This document shows positions 1 to 7,158 of a DNA stretch of 13,000 bases, one piece after another (within the stretch, counting starts at the first letter, position 1; every line of letters begins with the position of its first letter). Origin of the DNA: Bacillota bacterium (GTDB lineage: Bacteria > Bacillota > Clostridia > Lachnospirales > Anaerotignaceae); assembly GCA_019422105.1 (NCBI GenBank), contig JAHZDZ010000016.1, forward strand, positions 43,816-56,815, in the 5' to 3' direction. The notes beneath the pieces are model-generated. The model did not search any database. It was not told where the DNA came from and saw only the letters and a program-made list of their open reading frames with translations. The position numbers and the translations under genes are program-made.

Positions 1-1892
1 AAATGTATGTGCTGAAGCCGGAGCATTCCGAAGCCCATAAAAACGGCGATATTCATATTCATGATCTGGATTTTTATACCCTGACCACTACCTGCTGCCA
101 GATTGATATTTTAAAGCTTTTCAAAGGCGGCTTCTCCACAGGTCACGGCGTGCTGCGGGAGCCGAACGATATTGCCAGCTACTCCGCTCTTGCCTGTATC
201 GCCATACAATCCAATCAGAATGATCAGCACGGCGGACAGTCCATCGTCAACTTCGATTACGGCCTTGCGCCCGGCGTCAAAAAGACCTATAAAAAAAGAT
301 ACCGCAACGCCATTTATAATACTATTGAACTGTTGGAGGACAAAGAAAAAGCGGAAAAAACCGGCGCTGTCTTTCTGACCCTGGAGGAAAAAGGACTTAT
401 ACCAACCCTAGACGGCAGCGAAGCATACCAAAGCGGCGAAAAAGAGCTTCTGCTTGCAGCGGGTATAAAGGAGGAGGTCATTGAAAGGGCACAGGAGTTT
501 GCCAAAAACAGGGCCCTTGAGGAAACAGACAGGGCAACCTATCAGGCCATGGAAGCTTTAATCCATAACCTGAACACCATGCACTCCAGAGCCGGAGCAC
601 AGACTCCCTTTTCCTCCATCAACTACGGCATGGACACCTCCACCGAGGGCCGCATGGTGGTAAAAAATATGCTGCTGGTCACAGACGCAGGACTTGGTCA
701 CGGGGAAACACCTATCTTTCCCATACAGATATTCCGTGTAAAGGAAGGCATAAATTTTAATCCCGGGGATGCAAACTATGATTTGTTCCAGCTAAGCTGC
801 AAGGTCAGCGCAAAAAGGCTGTTTCCCAATTTCTCCTTCCAGGACGCGCCCTATAACCTGAAATACTATAAGGGGACGCCTGAGACAGAGATCGCCTACA
901 TGGGCTGCCGCACAAGGGTTATGGCAAACGTGTACGACCCTGAGAGAGAAATCTCAAACGGCCGCGGCAATCTGAGCTTTACCACTATCAACCTGCCCCG
1001 CATCGCCATTCTTGCCAATAAAAACATAGACTGGTTTTATCAGGAGCTGGACAGGAAAATTGATATGGTAATTGAGCAGCTTTTGGAACGCTTTGAGGTA
1101 CAGGCGAAAAAGAAGGTCAATAACTATCCCTTCCTTATGGGTGAGGGCGTTTGGATTGACTCCGACAAACTGGGATACAACGACGAGGTGCGGGAGATAC
1201 TCAAGCACGGAACGCTTTCCGTAGGATTTATCGGCCTTGCGGAAACCCTTAAGGCGCTGATAGGCGTTCATCACGGTGAAAGCGAAACCGCACAGAATCT
1301 CGGCCTTGACATTATCTCCCATATGCGCAAACGGATGGATGATATATCGGACAAAACACATCTGAATTTCTCCCTTCTGGCAACGCCTGCGGAGGGGCTT
1401 TCGGGCAGATTTGTCCGCATAGACCGCGAAAAATTCGGCGTCATAGAGGGAATTACAGACAGGGAATATTATACCAACAGCTTCCATATCCCTGTATACT
1501 ATCCCATCAGCGCTTTTAAGAAGATACAGCTGGAGGCGCCTTATCATGCCCTGACAAACGCGGGCCACATCACCTATGTGGAGCTGGACGGCGACCCAAC
1601 CCAGAACCTGACGGCCTTTGAAAAAATAATACGCTATATGAAGGAGCAAGGTATTGGCTATGGCTCCATCAATCATCCTGTAGACAGGGACAGCGTATGC
1701 GGTTACAACGGCATTATCGGCGACACCTGCCCCAACTGCGGAAGGTCAGAGGAGGAAGGCCCCCATTTCCAGAGAATCCGCCGTATTACAGGCTATCTGG
1801 TAGGCACTCTTGACCGCTTTAACGATGCAAAGCGCGCGGAGGAAAAGGACAGGGTAAAGCATACGGCAGTTGAAAAAGACAGCACGAAATAA
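1..1892 (+). CDS. nrdD: Anaerobic (class III) ribonucleoside-triphosphate reductase, large subunit, 5'-truncated by the window edge
   Basis: This glycyl-radical enzyme reduces ribonucleoside triphosphates to deoxynucleotides without oxygen, in the cytoplasm. The frame is open from the left edge (first full codon at base 3), so the ATG there is internal; the N-terminal ATP-cone and early barrel are outside the window. Of 629 visible residues, GDIHIHDLDFY lies near residue 16. The cysteine in MGCRTRV (about residue 302) matches the family's radical-bearing active-site Cys. Near the C-terminus is a zinc-site region (VCGYNG followed by CPNCGR), then the glycyl-radical signature RITGY with Gly at about residue 597. 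Only three zinc-type cysteines are visible where the classical site has four; the HPVDRD just before might supply another ligand (inference). Its activase nrdG lies downstream on the same strand, but 378 bp away rather than directly adjacent. Family identity is very secure. Confidence 0.97.
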   Translation, partial: MYVLKPEHSEAHKNGDIHIHDLDFYTLTTTCCQIDILKLFKGGFSTGHGVLREPNDIASYSALACIAIQSNQNDQHGGQSIVNFDYGLAPGVKKTYKKRYRNAIYNTIELLEDKEKAEKTGAVFLTLEEKGLIPTLDGSEAYQSGEKELLLAAGIKEEVIERAQEFAKNRALEETDRATYQAMEALIHNLNTMHSRAGAQTPFSSINYGMDTSTEGRMVVKNMLLVTDAGLGHGETPIFPIQIFRVKEGINFNPGDANYDLFQLSCKVSAKRLFPNFSFQDAPYNLKYYKGTPETEIAYMGCRTRVMANVYDPEREISNGRGNLSFTTINLPRIAILANKNIDWFYQELDRKIDMVIEQLLERFEVQAKKKVNNYPFLMGEGVWIDSDKLGYNDEVREILKHGTLSVGFIGLAETLKALIGVHHGESETAQNLGLDIISHMRKRMDDISDKTHLNFSLLATPAEGLSGRFVRIDREKFGVIEGITDREYYTNSFHIPVYYPISAFKKIQLEAPYHALTNAGHITYVELDGDPTQNLTAFEKIIRYMKEQGIGYGSINHPVDRDSVCGYNGIIGDTCPNCGRSEEEGPHFQRIRRITGYLVGTLDRFNDAKRAEEKDRVKHTAVEKDSTK

Positions 1893-1902
1893 CACAGATA
1901 AA

Positions 1903-2031
1903 AAAGGGACGGCAATGGCCGATGCCATAAGAAAACACGGAAGCAAAGTAAGCTTGATTAACCGAGCCTTCTTTGCTTATCAGAATCATTGCATTGTTTT
2001 CTTAAGTCAAGCCGCCTTATACCGTCCCTTT
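1903..2031. repeat. 129-bp nested inverted-repeat element between nrdD and nrdG
   Basis: Perfect 10-bp terminal arms AAAGGGACGG (1903-1912) and CCGTCCCTTT (2022-2031) enclose two further nested complementary pairs in the same order: TAAGAAAAC near 1928 with GTTTTCTTA near 1995-2003, and AAGCAAAG near 1941 with CTTTGCTT near 1972-1979. The whole could fold into one long interrupted hairpin of DNA or RNA. It begins about 10 bp after the nrdD stop codon. No target-site duplication is evident in the flanks and there is no ORF inside. It could be a miniature inverted-repeat element, an intercistronic RNA processing or stability structure, or a weak terminator. The repeat structure is directly visible; the function is unknown. 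Confidence 0.7.
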
Positions 2032-2081
2032 CAACATGATTGAAAAATCCATTATAAACCCCGTGCTTTGCTCAGACACAT

Positions 2082-2158
2082 CCGCTTTTCAAAAGCGGGT
2101 AAATTTTGATGGGAGAACTTCGATTTCCTTGTAAAACGCAAGCTTTAAAAAGGCTTGC
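2082..2158. other. Two small hairpins in the nrdD-nrdG gap
   Basis: CCGCTTTT and AAAAGCGG (2082-2089 and 2091-2098) form a compact dyad around a single base, and GCAAGC with GCTTGC (2138-2143 and 2153-2158) form a second stem. Neither is followed by a convincing T-tract on the plus strand. An AAGGAGGG motif near 2212-2219 looks like a ribosome binding site but has no start codon at a useful distance. No clear promoter for nrdG was found here, so it may depend on read-through from nrdD or on a non-consensus promoter. Confidence 0.4.
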
Positions 2159-2270
2159 AAGTACAGACATGTGTCCACAGTTCAGATAATTTTGACCCTT
2201 TTGACAGTCTAAGGAGGGCATAGCATCCCTTTCGGCCTGCCTGTGTTGTTATGAATGAGAGGTGTTTTTT

Positions 2271-2768
2271 ATGAAGCTGAGAATCTCAGATTATATCAGT
2301 GACTCTATCGTTGATGGGCCAGGGCTTCGCCTGACCGTTTTTACCCAGGGATGTCCCCACAGCTGTGTGGGATGCCACAACCCCCAGACCCACGATCCCA
2401 AGGGCGGGAGAGAAATAGATGCGGATGAAATAATTGTCCCTATGGCGGAGAACCCGCTTTTGGACGGATTGACCCTATCCGGCGGAGAGCCCTTTTTACA
2501 AAGCGCCGCCTGTGCCTTTCTGGCACAAAGGGCGCACAGCCTGGGCCTAAACGTCTGGACCTACACGGGATATACCTATGAAGAACTGACGGACGGTGGC
2601 AGAGAGGATTTTTTAACCCTTCTGCGGGAAACAGACGTGCTCATAGACGGCAGGTTTCTGATAGCGGAACGCTCTTTGGAGGTCCCCTTCCGCGGCAGCA
2701 GAAACCAGCGCCTGATTGATGTGAAAAGAAGCCTGGAGGCCGGCTGTACGATAGAATACAGTCTATAA
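2271..2768 (+). CDS. nrdG: Anaerobic ribonucleotide reductase-activating protein (radical SAM)
   Basis: This is the activase that uses a 4Fe-4S cluster and S-adenosylmethionine to install the glycyl radical on NrdD. From the chosen ATG the protein has 165 residues, normal for the family. The cluster motif CPHSCVGCHN gives Cys28, Cys32 and Cys35 (CxxxCxxC), preceded by DGPGLR, and the SAM-binding LSGGEP motif follows in the middle. An in-frame GTG at 2262 would add three residues, but it lies inside the GAGAGGTG ribosome binding site (2257-2264), which sits about 6 nt before the ATG at 2271, so the ATG is preferred. It is on the same strand as nrdD, but the gap between them is unusually long and contains inverted repeats. 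Confidence 0.96.
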   Translation: MKLRISDYISDSIVDGPGLRLTVFTQGCPHSCVGCHNPQTHDPKGGREIDADEIIVPMAENPLLDGLTLSGGEPFLQSAACAFLAQRAHSLGLNVWTYTGYTYEELTDGGREDFLTLLRETDVLIDGRFLIAERSLEVPFRGSRNQRLIDVKRSLEAGCTIEYSL

Positions 2769-2818
2769 TCTCTCTCTACTGTTAAAAAGCTGTTATAAAT
2801 TGAGGCGCCGCCAAAACC

Positions 2819-2839
2819 TGTCCCTTTTAAAAAAGGACA
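2819..2839. terminator. Possible intrinsic terminator between convergent nrdG and the GyrI-like gene
   Basis: TGTCC-C-TTTT pairs with AAAAGGACA across a two-base gap (one bulged C). A short T-run follows in the minus direction (the complement of CCAAAACC). The next bases, GACAC-aaaata-GTGTC, can form a competing hairpin. It lies between the end of nrdG and the end of the minus-strand gene at 3017, the expected place for a shared terminator, but the U-tract is poor on both sides. Confidence 0.4.
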
Positions 2840-3016
2840 CAAAATAGTGTCAGAAAAGCCCGTCTCCCTATAAACAGAAAGATTTTTTTAGGACCCAGAT
2901 ATGATAAAAATACATGGTTTCACTTTTCTGACATGCGCAAAGAAATAGAATTCTCCTATTTATGGCCTCAAATCCGCTTCCCTGCCGCTTCTTCCTCCAA
3001 CGCTTGCAAAAGACTT

Positions 3017-3649
3017 TTACGCCTTTTTAATGGGGTGCCGGATGACCGTTTTCCTCTTTTCAGGCGCAACCTTTCTGGGGTCGGACATATAAATTTCATG
3101 GTGGCGGCGCACATCATTTATATCATTGACATAGCCATTTTCCTTTAAATAGGCATCCATCAGGGCAACCGATTCCACTTCACTCTCAAAGGGCCCCAAA
3201 TGCATCATCTGCACACAAAGCCCCTCGTCAATTGTCAGAAATTCCGCGGCGGAACAGTCCATTTTTTTCTTTTTTGCCGCTGCCGATACCGCCCAGTCAA
3301 AATCCTTCTCCGTTACAAAATCAGGAAGCCGAATAACAGAAATCCAGCGAAATGAAGATTTATCACTGTAGTGAACGCCATCTATAGCATCCTGCCACCA
3401 AAATCCCTCCAGCGGCGGCACAACATATTCAAAAAAGCCCTCTATTTTGTAATCGCTTTTATAGCTCATTTTCAATGTGTATGCCACTGCATATAAAATG
3501 CCGATTGCACGCTTATAATCGCCATCCTCCTCGTTTGGATCTCCCTTGCCGCGAACGGCAATATAATTCGCTTTCGGCACCGTTACAATCACAGGTTTAT
3601 TTTTAGGCATATAAAATTCTTTAAATTCTTTCTTAAAATCAAAAGCCAT
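3017..3649 (-). CDS. GyrI-like small-molecule-binding domain protein
   Basis: The 210-residue protein resembles the stand-alone GyrI-like (SOUL/BacR effector-binding fold) proteins, recognised from the N-terminal block IVTVPKANYIAVRGKGDPN, the central EGFFEYVVPPLEGFWW stretch, and the C-terminal arrangement of LGPFESE followed by HEIYMSDPRK. Family members bind or sometimes hydrolyse small amphipathic molecules; the ligand here cannot be read from sequence. No DNA-binding domain, signal peptide or membrane segment is visible, so it should be a soluble cytoplasmic protein of typical length. The ATG at 3649 is preceded by an AAGGA motif about 10 nt upstream. A promoter with a perfect TTGACA is found at 3711-3739. 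It appears monocistronic, converging on nrdG. Confidence 0.85.
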   Translation of the reverse strand: MAFDFKKEFKEFYMPKNKPVIVTVPKANYIAVRGKGDPNEEDGDYKRAIGILYAVAYTLKMSYKSDYKIEGFFEYVVPPLEGFWWQDAIDGVHYSDKSSFRWISVIRLPDFVTEKDFDWAVSAAAKKKKMDCSAAEFLTIDEGLCVQMMHLGPFESEVESVALMDAYLKENGYVNDINDVRRHHEIYMSDPRKVAPEKRKTVIRHPIKKA

Positions 3650-3710
3650 TCGAAATCATTCCTTCCCGTCCTCTTCTTCCCTCATACAGGCGTATCTCAT
3701 ACCTTTCTTC

Positions 3711-3739
3711 ACTCTAAATATAAATCTCCTACGTGTCAA
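3711..3739 (-). promoter_or_regulatory. Predicted sigma-A promoter for the GyrI-like gene
   Basis: On the minus strand, TTGACA (3739-3734), a 17-bp spacer and TAGAGT (3716-3711) form a promoter with a perfect -35 and a 4/6 match at -10. The start of transcription would be about 55 nt upstream of the ATG at 3649. Confidence 0.6.
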
Positions 3740-4044
3740 GCCTTCCTGCACATTCTTCTTTTTTCAGACAAACGGAACCGTTAGCGAAAATCACATGATG
3801 TATGGTAGATAAGCCTGAACGTCCCCGCCTCCATAAAAACCCAGGCTCCACTTCATATCTTCCCGTTCATGGTATTAGAACTGTCCCTTTCCGCTGTGCT
3901 CCCGTTTTCGGAAATACACCTCAGTATGGGCCTGAAAATTTATAAGGATTCTATTTTTACGAGTTTTTAAGGAAAAGTTTTCCTTTTTTCTTCCTGTTCA
4001 TAAGAAAGATATTTTTACAAATCTTTTAAGATAAACCAATTAAA
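3740..4044. other. Gene-free intergenic stretch
   Basis: No ORF with a ribosome binding site is supported on either strand between the GyrI-like gene's promoter and the lipoprotein's promoter. An AT-rich dyad, AAGGAAAA-g-TTTTCCTT (3969-3985), is followed by more T residues and resembles a small intrinsic terminator on the plus strand, but no plus-strand gene precedes it. The rest shows no structure I can interpret. Confidence 0.4.
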
Positions 4045-4073
4045 TAGACATTCTTCCTCAAAAGCATTAAAAT
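4045..4073 (+). promoter_or_regulatory. Predicted sigma-A promoter for the lipoprotein gene
   Basis: TAGACA (4045-4050), a 17-bp spacer and TAAAAT (4068-4073) each match consensus at 5 of 6 positions. Transcription would start near 4080, giving a leader of about 60 nt. That leader contains a 7-bp stem, GAAGCAG (4085-4091) with CTGCTTC (4115-4121), ending just before the GAGGAGG ribosome binding site (4128-4134). Confidence 0.6.
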
Positions 4074-4141
4074 AGAGTGGTAATGAAGCAGTTAAGCGGC
4101 AGCAAAACAAAACCCTGCTTCGCAAACGAGGAGGAATTCAG

Positions 4142-4807
4142 ATGAAAAAATTAAAATATATAATTGTGGCGGTACTTGTATTCATACTTGGCGCAGCCGC
4201 CGTATCCTGTAGAAAAAAAACGGAACAGAAACCGACCCCGCCGGAAATAAACCAGAACCAACCACAGGAGGAACCGGAAGCGCCGGAGGTAAAAATTAAG
4301 GAAAGCGATGCTCTCCAGCTCATCAGCGAGCGGGTAGATTTTGAAAAATATAAGGTAGAATTAACCAATGAGAATTTAGAGGAAAAGGAACAGAGCTATT
4401 ATCTTTTTTCCGTCAGTGAGGATACAATTGCCTTTGAGCCTTCTGTCGCGGTTAACAAAGAAAGCGGAGAGCTTTTCAGCTATTATGAGGACGGTACACT
4501 GGAACCCTATGACAATCGCTACAGCCAAAATCCGGATAGCTTTATCAAGGTAAGCTGGAACGGCGTTTATGAGAAAAAAAATGATGCCGCCTCCACTGTT
4601 TCATTGAGTCAGAGCGATGATTCCTCCTTTGAGTTTACAGCCTCCTGCAAGGAGAACGAGCTTTTTGGTGTTGCAAGGATAGACGGAGACAGCGCAAAAT
4701 ATGACGATGGAAACGGGACAGTCATCCGTTTTGAAATGAGCGGCAATACCTTAACCCTGTCTGACAGCAAAGGTACATTCACAGGAGAGTACACATTAAA
4801 ACAGTAG
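4142..4807 (+). CDS. Predicted lipoprotein of unknown function
   Basis: The protein has 221 residues and begins with a charged MKKLK, then a hydrophobic segment (residues 6-21), then AVSC, a lipobox-like signal with the modified cysteine at Cys23. It should therefore be exported and lipid-anchored to the outer face of the membrane. Next comes a Pro/Glu/Gln/Lys-rich linker (about residues 24-52), then an acidic mixed alpha/beta region beginning KESDALQLISERVDFEKY that is faintly PepSY-like (low confidence), and a C-terminal beta-rich segment with the WNGVYEK and GTFTGEY motifs seen in other clostridial surface lipoproteins. I cannot name a function. The start is well supported by GAGGAGG 7 nt upstream. 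The gene ends 108 bp before the DUF3795-type gene. Confidence 0.85.
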   Translation: MKKLKYIIVAVLVFILGAAAVSCRKKTEQKPTPPEINQNQPQEEPEAPEVKIKESDALQLISERVDFEKYKVELTNENLEEKEQSYYLFSVSEDTIAFEPSVAVNKESGELFSYYEDGTLEPYDNRYSQNPDSFIKVSWNGVYEKKNDAASTVSLSQSDDSSFEFTASCKENELFGVARIDGDSAKYDDGNGTVIRFEMSGNTLTLSDSKGTFTGEYTLKQ

Positions 4808-4819
4808 TTCTATTGCTCG

Positions 4820-4880
4820 GCTCAAGGGGAAAGCATTAACCAAGGAAAGCTTGTTCATTCTGGATTCCCTGCTTATCAAA
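4820..4880 (+). repeat. Possible degenerate relative of the inner nrdD-nrdG hairpin
   Basis: The segment ending TTCCCTGCTTATCAAAAT (4865-4882) matches TTCTTTGCTTATCAGAAT (1968-1985) at 15 of 18 positions. Both have AAGCTTG roughly 20-25 bases upstream and an upstream arm able to pair with the right arm (AAGCAAAG there, AAGGGGAA here). It sits after the lipoprotein stop. A weak promoter, TTGTTC-17-TATCAA (4851-4879), overlaps it and could serve the next gene. Homology of the two segments is tentative. Confidence 0.25.
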
Positions 4881-4915
4881 ATAAAACAGTATCGTTTTTT
4901 GAAGGAGGCTTGTTT

Positions 4916-5224
4916 ATGGAAAAGGTAATGAGCTCTTGTGGCTTATACTGTGACGAGTGCGAGGAATTCACAGGGCGCTGTCAGGGGGGCTGCCCTCGGA
5001 TAAAAGGCCAGGTATGGTGGGCCTCCTCTGCCAGCGGCGAAACCTGTCCACTCAATAGCTGCGCTGTGAAGCATAAGGTACATAACTGCGGACAATGCAG
5101 CGAATTTATCTGCAAACTGATTGAGGATATGCGCGATCCCTCCATCACAGAGGAAGAACACAAAAAATCCATAGAAGCTCGGCGCGCTGCCCTAGACAAA
5201 TTCAATAAACAGGAGCATGTCTAA
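4916..5224 (+). CDS. DUF3795-type cysteine-rich protein
   Basis: A small protein of 102 residues from the ATG at 4916. It contains ten cysteines: Cys8, 12, 15, 22, 26, 44, 49, 58, 61 and 66. The opening SSCGLYCDECEEFTGRCQGGC and the later CGQCSEF are typical of the DUF3795 family, whose cysteines are expected to bind zinc or an iron-sulfur cluster (inference). The biochemical role is unknown. The C-terminal third is a charged helix. GAAGGAGG (4901-4908) lies 7 nt before the ATG; an in-frame TTG at 4910 is too close to that site to be the start. The gene follows the lipoprotein by about 108 bp and ends before a strong terminator. There is no signal peptide, so the protein should be cytoplasmic. 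Confidence 0.88.
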   Translation: MEKVMSSCGLYCDECEEFTGRCQGGCPRIKGQVWWASSASGETCPLNSCAVKHKVHNCGQCSEFICKLIEDMRDPSITEEEHKKSIEARRAALDKFNKQEHV

Positions 5225-5327
5225 TCTTCCTCCATATTTTTTGTAAACGGACTTTTTGCTGATAAAGACAAACCCTTTGACAGACAGATATCTTATGCAT
5301 GTAAAAACTGAAACCCTATTTCCAAAT

Positions 5328-5360
5328 AATAAGGCCCTGCGGCAATGCCGCAGGGTTATT
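5328..5360. terminator. Bidirectional intrinsic terminator
   Basis: A perfect 9-bp GC-rich stem, CCCTGCGGC (5335-5343) with GCCGCAGGG (5347-5355), closes an AAT loop. AATAA before it and TTATTTTAA after it give a T-rich tail on either strand. It sits between the convergent DUF3795-type gene and the amidohydrolase and can stop transcription from both. Apart from it, 5225-5514 holds only a 7-bp inverted repeat, GTATCCA/TGGATAC (5431-5437 and 5483-5489). Confidence 0.88.
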
Positions 5361-5514
5361 TTAATTGGCTGAGCTGTATCAGGAGATGTGAAAGGGTTAT
5401 CTAATCAGCAACGCCTACAGTTTACAGTAAGTATCCATTCCTCCCTCAACCGCAAGCCCGCCAAAAACACCTCAGCCAAATGTGGATACAGGCCAAAGAA
5501 TACACCTGTCAGTT

Positions 5515-7119
5515 CTATTTCCTCCGGTAAGCCATTTGTCCGTTTATCATGGTAAAGTCCACCTTTATACGCGGAAGCTCTTCCGTTTCCGCTTCCAAAA
5601 TATTTTCCGAAAGAATAGTCAAATCGGCAAGCTTTCCCTCCTCTATACTGCCCTTGATATCCTCCTCAAAGCTGAGGTAAGCGCCGTTAATGGTATACAT
5701 TTTCAATGCGTCCATCAAAGACACGGCCTGCTCTTCTCCTATGGTATCTCCCTGGGCCGTTTTTCTTGTCACTGAAGCATAAATCCCCAGAAGGGGGTTT
5801 ATATCACATACGGACCAGTCTGTGCCAAGAGCACAGATAAGACCACCCTTTGTATAGTCTCCAAGGGCTGCCATATGGTTCAGCTGGTTTTTGGTATAAT
5901 GCTTTTGGTAAATCTCCCCCATTTCATAGAAAAAAACAGGATTGCAGACAGGACTTATCTCCATTTTCTTCATACGCTCCACCAAATCCGGACGGCTGAT
6001 GAAGCCGTGTTCAATTCTGTGACGGCAGTCACTGCGCGGCATTTCCCTGTAAGCCTTCTCAAAGGCGTCAAGCATGATTTCCAACGCCCTGTCGCCCAGC
6101 ACATGGGCCGTCACCTGAAACCCCTTTTTGTGTCCCGCAATGACAAGCTCCTCTATCTCCTCCTGCTGCATCAAGAGGCTTCCCTTACCGCCGGTCAAAT
6201 ACTCCTCGCTGACTGCCGCCGTTGCCTGACTGGAAGAACCGTCGATAAGTCCTATTTTCAGACTTCCCTTTCTGAAATTACAGTTTTTTTCCTTCTCCGG
6301 CCCCCTGGCAATATGCTCTCTGGCGTATTCCGTATTGTCAAAGGTTGAAAAAATAAGAGCGTACACACGGGGCAAAAACACGCCCCGCTCCTTTGCCAGT
6401 CGGAATCCTTCCATGGAAGTCTCTCCATAGCCTCCCGCATCGTGGATGGAGGTAATGCCATTTTCTACGAGCATACCATTGAGCTCTTCAAGGGACTTGC
6501 ATATATTTTCCGCCGAGGGCACAATGGCCTTAATATCAAAGCAGTTCTCATACAGTCTTCCTGTGGCTTTCCCCTCACTTCTCTCAATATAGCCGTCCGC
6601 CCTGTCAGGCGTCCTATCATCAATCCCCATCATATCCAGGCCTCTGGAGTTGGTGCAGGCCATATGCCAGCAACCTCTCACAATCACAACGGGACACTTT
6701 TCAGACGCCTCATCCAAATCGAAGCGGTCAGGCAGCCGTTTTTCCTCCAGCAGATGTTCATACATGCCCATACCCACTATTCTGGTGCCGGGCGTACAGC
6801 TTCCCTCTATCCGCCGAATGACCTCCTTCATTTTTTCAATGCTGTGGATTTCTTCTTTTCCAAATTCAAAGGTAATATCCCCCGCCACCGAGTCTCCCAA
6901 ATGCAGATGGGAATCTATAAAGCCCGGAAGAAGCGTTCTTCCCCTCAAGTCCACTCTTTTTGTGGACTCTCCCAGGTAATTCTCCGCCTCTGTCCTGTCT
7001 CCGACATATAGTATTTTATTGTCCTTGACAAGAACGCACTCAGCCCTCTCCCTCTTTTCATCCATGGTCAGTACCAGCCCATTATAGAAAAACCAGTCCG
7101 CTGTTACAATTTTGCCCAT
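5515..7119 (-). CDS. Amidohydrolase family 3 metal-dependent hydrolase (YtcJ-like)
   Basis: The 534-residue protein has the amidohydrolase_3 layout: a small beta-sandwich around a TIM barrel. PGFIDSHLHLGD carries the His-x-His pair (His71, His73). KIGLIDGSSS near residue 288 supplies the Lys and Asp expected in this subfamily. HVLGDRAL gives His339, HRIEHG gives His371, and ALGTDWSV gives Asp434. KGSIEEGKLADLTIL near 490-503 is the usual C-terminal sandwich signature. Relatives hydrolyse C-N bonds in amides, formamides or cyclic amides; the substrate here is unknown. AAAGGAGGA lies 7 nt before the ATG at 7119. It follows the MFS transporter by 39 bp on the same strand and is almost certainly cotranscribed, suggesting that the transporter imports the substrate or exports the product. 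No signal peptide, so cytoplasmic. Confidence 0.93.
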   Translation of the reverse strand: MGKIVTADWFFYNGLVLTMDEKRERAECVLVKDNKILYVGDRTEAENYLGESTKRVDLRGRTLLPGFIDSHLHLGDSVAGDITFEFGKEEIHSIEKMKEVIRRIEGSCTPGTRIVGMGMYEHLLEEKRLPDRFDLDEASEKCPVVIVRGCWHMACTNSRGLDMMGIDDRTPDRADGYIERSEGKATGRLYENCFDIKAIVPSAENICKSLEELNGMLVENGITSIHDAGGYGETSMEGFRLAKERGVFLPRVYALIFSTFDNTEYAREHIARGPEKEKNCNFRKGSLKIGLIDGSSSQATAAVSEEYLTGGKGSLLMQQEEIEELVIAGHKKGFQVTAHVLGDRALEIMLDAFEKAYREMPRSDCRHRIEHGFISRPDLVERMKKMEISPVCNPVFFYEMGEIYQKHYTKNQLNHMAALGDYTKGGLICALGTDWSVCDINPLLGIYASVTRKTAQGDTIGEEQAVSLMDALKMYTINGAYLSFEEDIKGSIEEGKLADLTILSENILEAETEELPRIKVDFTMINGQMAYRRK

Positions 7120-7158
7120 GCCGCTGTCCTCCTTTTCAGATAGTCAAAGCCTCTTCTC

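Noticed and set aside
954..1676. Long minus-strand open frame of 240 codons inside nrdD
   Set aside because: Lies wholly within a securely identified gene, has no ribosome binding site or recognisable motifs, and is a codon-usage shadow.
1903..2031. Insertion sequence with a transposase
   Set aside because: Only 129 bp long with no ORF; no target-site duplication was found. At most a non-autonomous element.
2262..2270. GTG start for nrdG, three codons before the ATG
   Set aside because: The GTG lies within the GAGAGGTG ribosome binding site; the ATG at 2271 has the right spacing and matches the family start.
5380..5514. Open frame without stops just downstream of the amidohydrolase on the minus strand (encoding GVFFGLYPHLAEVFLAG)
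   Set aside because: No usable start codon and ribosome binding site pair, and it ends before the terminator without any recognisable motif; probably chance.
6442..7011. Plus-strand open frame of 189 codons opposite the amidohydrolase
   Set aside because: Entirely antisense to a protein with all catalytic motifs intact; composition (His- and Arg-rich) is typical of a reverse-strand shadow.
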